Origin: an uncultured Bacilli bacterium
GTDB lineage: Bacteria > Bacillota_I > Bacilli_A > RF39 > UBA660
Assembly: GCA_944372725.1 (NCBI GenBank)
Contig: CALWAA010000066.1
Span: 1-6,241 of the forward strand
Length of the DNA stretch: 6,241 nucleotides
Reading direction: 5' to 3'
The position numbers and the translations under genes are program-made. A model generated the notes under the pieces. That model was not told the origin of the DNA. It made no database searches and saw only the letters and a program-made list of their open reading frames with translations. This document shows, in pieces, positions 4,240-6,241 of this stretch. Positions within the stretch are counted from its first letter, which is position 1. Every line of letters begins with the position of its first letter.

Positions 4240-5133
4240 TTATATCATTTTGTATTCTTTAGCAAGAATTCGCTCATCGCTACAATATTCCATAATATAT
4301 TTATCATTTTCCTTGACAATTATTATTCCTATTGTTCTATCTTCCTCTATTGTTTTAATATTTTTATCTATGTAATGCATGTATGTTTCAATTTGACCAA
4401 TATGTTCCTTTTTTAAATTGGTTGTTTTTAATTCAACAACTGTATAACACTTAAAGCGAATATTATATAAAAGCAAATCAATGAAATTGTATTTATTGCC
4501 TAATTTTATTTTATATTCATTGGCAATAAAACTAAAGCCACTTCCTAGTTCTTTTAAAAAAGATGAAATATCTTCTAATATTAATTTTTGCAAAACTTTT
4601 TCTGATATATTTTCATATTTATTACTATTTTTAATAATAATTGGATTTTTCACTAAATCTTGAATTTCTATTTCTCTATTTTCACTTAATTTTTCTTTTG
4701 CTTCTTTTGGTAATCTTTCATATTCGTTGTTTTTTAATTTTTGAATTAACTCTCTTTTACTTAAATTTTCTTGTTTACATATAGTTATATAATATAATAT
4801 TTCATTTTCGTCTTTTATTCTCAATAACTCACAGTAATGACTCCACGTTAAAATTGCAGCCACTGGTTGCAATTTTTCATTACAGCAAATCTTTTCGTAA
4901 TATAATCGCATATTATAAAGAGTTCTAGTACTATAATTTTTATTCAATTCTTTTGATAATCGGCACGAATACTCTTTAATAACTCCTTCACCATACCGCT
5001 TTTTAGCTTCCGACAAAAGCTTTCCAACTTGATAATAAGTTTCTAAATCACTCTTATTTTTGCTATAATCTTTAATTTTTTTAGTTATTTCATTATTTAT
5101 TATCTGTTTTTTAATTTCATTATAATAGTTCAT
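4240..5133 (-). CDS. DUF1016/YhcG-family PDDEXK nuclease-like protein
   Basis: This 297-residue protein resembles the YhcG family: an N-terminal DUF1016 helical domain and a C-terminal PDDEXK nuclease-like domain. The N-terminal domain shows YYQVGKLLSEAKKRYGEG (33-50), LSKELNKNYSTRTLYNMRLYY (59-79) and the family signature LTWSHYCELL (95-104), then SKRELIQKLKNNEYERLP. The nuclease core is visible as D219 in FIDLLLYN and E234-x-K236 in VVELKT, followed by GQIETYMHYID and IGIIIV. No active-site residue of the PDDEXK pattern is missing. The protein stops right after KEYKMI, where I recall longer members continuing with a short LP-rich tail. The ATG at 5133 has AAGGAG (5140-5145) six bases upstream. 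The gene follows comEC by 14 nt and precedes holA by 63 nt. Relatives often sit beside restriction-modification genes, but none is here. Biochemical role unproven; DNA cleavage or binding is inferred. Confidence 0.87.
   Translation of the reverse strand: MNYYNEIKKQIINNEITKKIKDYSKNKSDLETYYQVGKLLSEAKKRYGEGVIKEYSCRLSKELNKNYSTRTLYNMRLYYEKICCNEKLQPVAAILTWSHYCELLRIKDENEILYYITICKQENLSKRELIQKLKNNEYERLPKEAKEKLSENREIEIQDLVKNPIIIKNSNKYENISEKVLQKLILEDISSFLKELGSGFSFIANEYKIKLGNKYNFIDLLLYNIRFKCYTVVELKTTNLKKEHIGQIETYMHYIDKNIKTIEEDRTIGIIIVKENDKYIMEYCSDERILAKEYKMI
4850..4876. repeat. 27-base near-perfect palindrome inside the nuclease gene
   Basis: AAAATTGCA (4850-4858) and TGCAATTTT (4868-4876) are perfect inverted arms. 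The inner GCC/GGT adds two C:G pairs and one G:T pair around the loop ACT. On the plus strand it is followed by T's and resembles a terminator, but that is antisense to the gene. In the nuclease mRNA the arms can still pair, with one A/C mismatch, over the codons for residues 86-95 (EKLQPVAAIL), just before the family motif TWSHY. Confidence 0.6.
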
Positions 5134-5147
5134 TTTTTTCTCCTTTC

Positions 5148-6241
5148 CTATGGTTGGAAATTTTCTATTTTCAATAAGTTATTCTTAATTTTAAATACAA
5201 TACTTCCATTTAAATCTGTCCTATAAACAAGACTTTGTTCTAAGTTTTTTAGCGTATCTATATTAGGATGTCCATATCTATTATTTCTTCCTACTGATAT
5301 AATTGAATAAGTAGGCTTTATCTTCTCAATAAATTCTTTGCTACTACTTGTTTTACTGCCATGATGCCCTACTTTTAAAATATCAACATTCTTAAGATTA
5401 TACTTTTCTAACAATTCCTTTTCCACTTCTATTCCGGCATCTCCCATTAAAAGCAACTTTACTCCTTTTAAATTTAAATATAAAACAAGTGAATTATCAT
5501 TTTCATTATCATAAAGTTTATGATTTAAAAAATATAACTGATTATCATTTAATCTTAATTCCTGGATATTTTGAGAGTATTTTATTTTCTTTTGTTTTAA
5601 TACTTCAATTATTTTTAATTCCAAATCATTATACTCATCGTTATTTAATATAACTTGTTTAATTTTAAAATTTTCAAGTAAATTAATTGTCTCTCCCATA
5701 TGGTCAAAATCACCATGAGTGCCAATCAAATAGTCTATTTTGGTAATTCCTTTACTTTTTAAGAAAGTAATTACATTATCAGAAATATTATAAGTTTTAT
5801 TTTTCTTTTCCCATTCTTCAGTTTCATATGTTATTTTACCACCAGTATCAATCATCACTACATAGCTTAAATTATTACCAATAACTACTGTACAATCTCC
5901 TTGGCCAACATCTAAAAAATAAATATAGGAAGAAGAATCCAAATATGGAAATAATTTATAACTTATGACTAATAAAATAATAAAAAATACATATTTAACA
6001 TGATACTTATATATGAAATAAACAAATAAATAATAGATAACAATAAAAACAAAATTAACTTTAGGAACAACTAAATTAAAAGAAAATAGATGCAAAATAT
6101 GACTTATCCATTCTAAACATTTGATTCCTATTACCAACAAAGGTTCTAATATGGGCATTATGAACGTTGCTAGAGTTAAAGGAAATAAAATAATTGTCAC
6201 AATTGGCACAATTACAATATTATTGAGAATTGTAAGTAAAT
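5148..6241 (-). CDS. comEC: ComEC DNA-uptake channel protein, C-terminal part (cut by the right edge)
   Basis: ComEC forms the membrane channel through which single-stranded DNA enters competent cells; this piece is its C-terminal half. The frame is open through the right edge, giving 363 visible residues, and the first ones (LLTILNNIVIVPIV) continue a transmembrane helix, so no start is present. Counting from the first complete codon, helices lie at about 1-30, 62-78 and 81-97. The metallo-beta-lactamase-like domain then runs from about 105: FLDVGQGD (108-115), MIDTGG (129-134), THGDFDHMG (174-182) with the metal-type His/Asp cluster, LLLMGDAG (262-269), LKVGHHGSKTSSS (288-300), then GRNNRYGHP. 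This domain is proposed to degrade the non-transported DNA strand. The domain looks intact. Stop TAG (5150-5148) lies 14 nt before the nuclease gene, implying one transcript. The promoter lies outside the window. Confidence 0.95.
   Translation of the reverse strand, partial: LLTILNNIVIVPIVTIILFPLTLATFIMPILEPLLVIGIKCLEWISHILHLFSFNLVVPKVNFVFIVIYYLFVYFIYKYHVKYVFFIILLVISYKLFPYLDSSSYIYFLDVGQGDCTVVIGNNLSYVVMIDTGGKITYETEEWEKKNKTYNISDNVITFLKSKGITKIDYLIGTHGDFDHMGETINLLENFKIKQVILNNDEYNDLELKIIEVLKQKKIKYSQNIQELRLNDNQLYFLNHKLYDNENDNSLVLYLNLKGVKLLLMGDAGIEVEKELLEKYNLKNVDILKVGHHGSKTSSSKEFIEKIKPTYSIISVGRNNRYGHPNIDTLKNLEQSLVYRTDLNGSIVFKIKNNLLKIENFQP

Noticed and set aside
4481..4663. Plus-strand 60-codon frame opposite the nuclease gene
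   Set aside because: Short, antisense to the PDDEXK domain, with no promoter or ribosome site; a shadow frame.
4177..5160. Nuclease gene as a mobile element or start of a defence island
   Set aside because: I see no terminal inverted repeats, target-site duplication, integrase, transposase or methylase around it, and its AT-richness looks like its neighbours. It remains a single inserted gene.
5148..6209. A complete 353-residue protein starting at a GTG at 6209
   Set aside because: The frame has no stop between 6209 and the right edge, the residues before the GTG continue a ComEC transmembrane helix, there is no ribosome site, and ComEC is normally about twice this length. It is a cut comEC, not a short stand-alone hydrolase.
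1..6241. CRISPR array or tandem repeats
   Set aside because: No regularly spaced repeats or repeated units were seen; the intergenic gaps are all under about 100 bases.

Overview
The window looks like chromosomal sequence from a low-GC Bacillota bacterium. The DNA is very AT-rich, and Shine-Dalgarno sites are of the AGGAGG/GAGGTG type. The gene set includes RNase HIII, a DNA polymerase III delta subunit of the Gram-positive type, a CvpA-family protein and ComEC. The genetic code appears standard: Trp in the thioredoxin active site is TGG, and TGA ends two genes, which argues against a Mycoplasma-type code. I cannot name the genus from sequence alone; an uncultured gut-type Bacilli or related lineage would fit.

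Layout, left to right. Positions 1-42 hold the 5' part of a tRNA-Lys(CUU) on the minus strand, cut by the window edge. A minus-strand gene (136-783) encodes a multi-pass membrane protein of the family annotated 'putative ABC transporter permease' (CmpB-like). It diverges from a plus-strand gene (879-1181) for a 100-residue, two-helix membrane protein of unknown function. That gene converges on a minus-strand pair, cvpA (1484-2206) and a thioredoxin (1197-1487), which overlap by four bases (ATGA). cvpA diverges from plus-strand rnhC (2293-3225), which converges on holA (3235-4176, minus). Behind holA on the same strand are a DUF1016/YhcG-family PDDEXK nuclease gene (4240-5133) and the 3' part of comEC (5148 to the right edge).

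Two bidirectional hairpin terminators close the two convergent junctions, and stop codons lie within or against their stems. Five protein genes have a recognisable promoter placed so close to the start codon that leaders should be only about 9-14 nt long, and most promoters are of the extended -10 (TGN) type.

The main point of interest is the nuclease gene between comEC and holA, two genes that are usually close neighbours in Bacillota. It sits 14 nt behind comEC with a strong ribosome site, so it is probably co-transcribed with the DNA-uptake channel gene, while holA has its own promoter. There is no sign of a multi-gene defence island, integrase, CRISPR array or insertion sequence here. Most of the window is ordinary housekeeping sequence with compact regulation.
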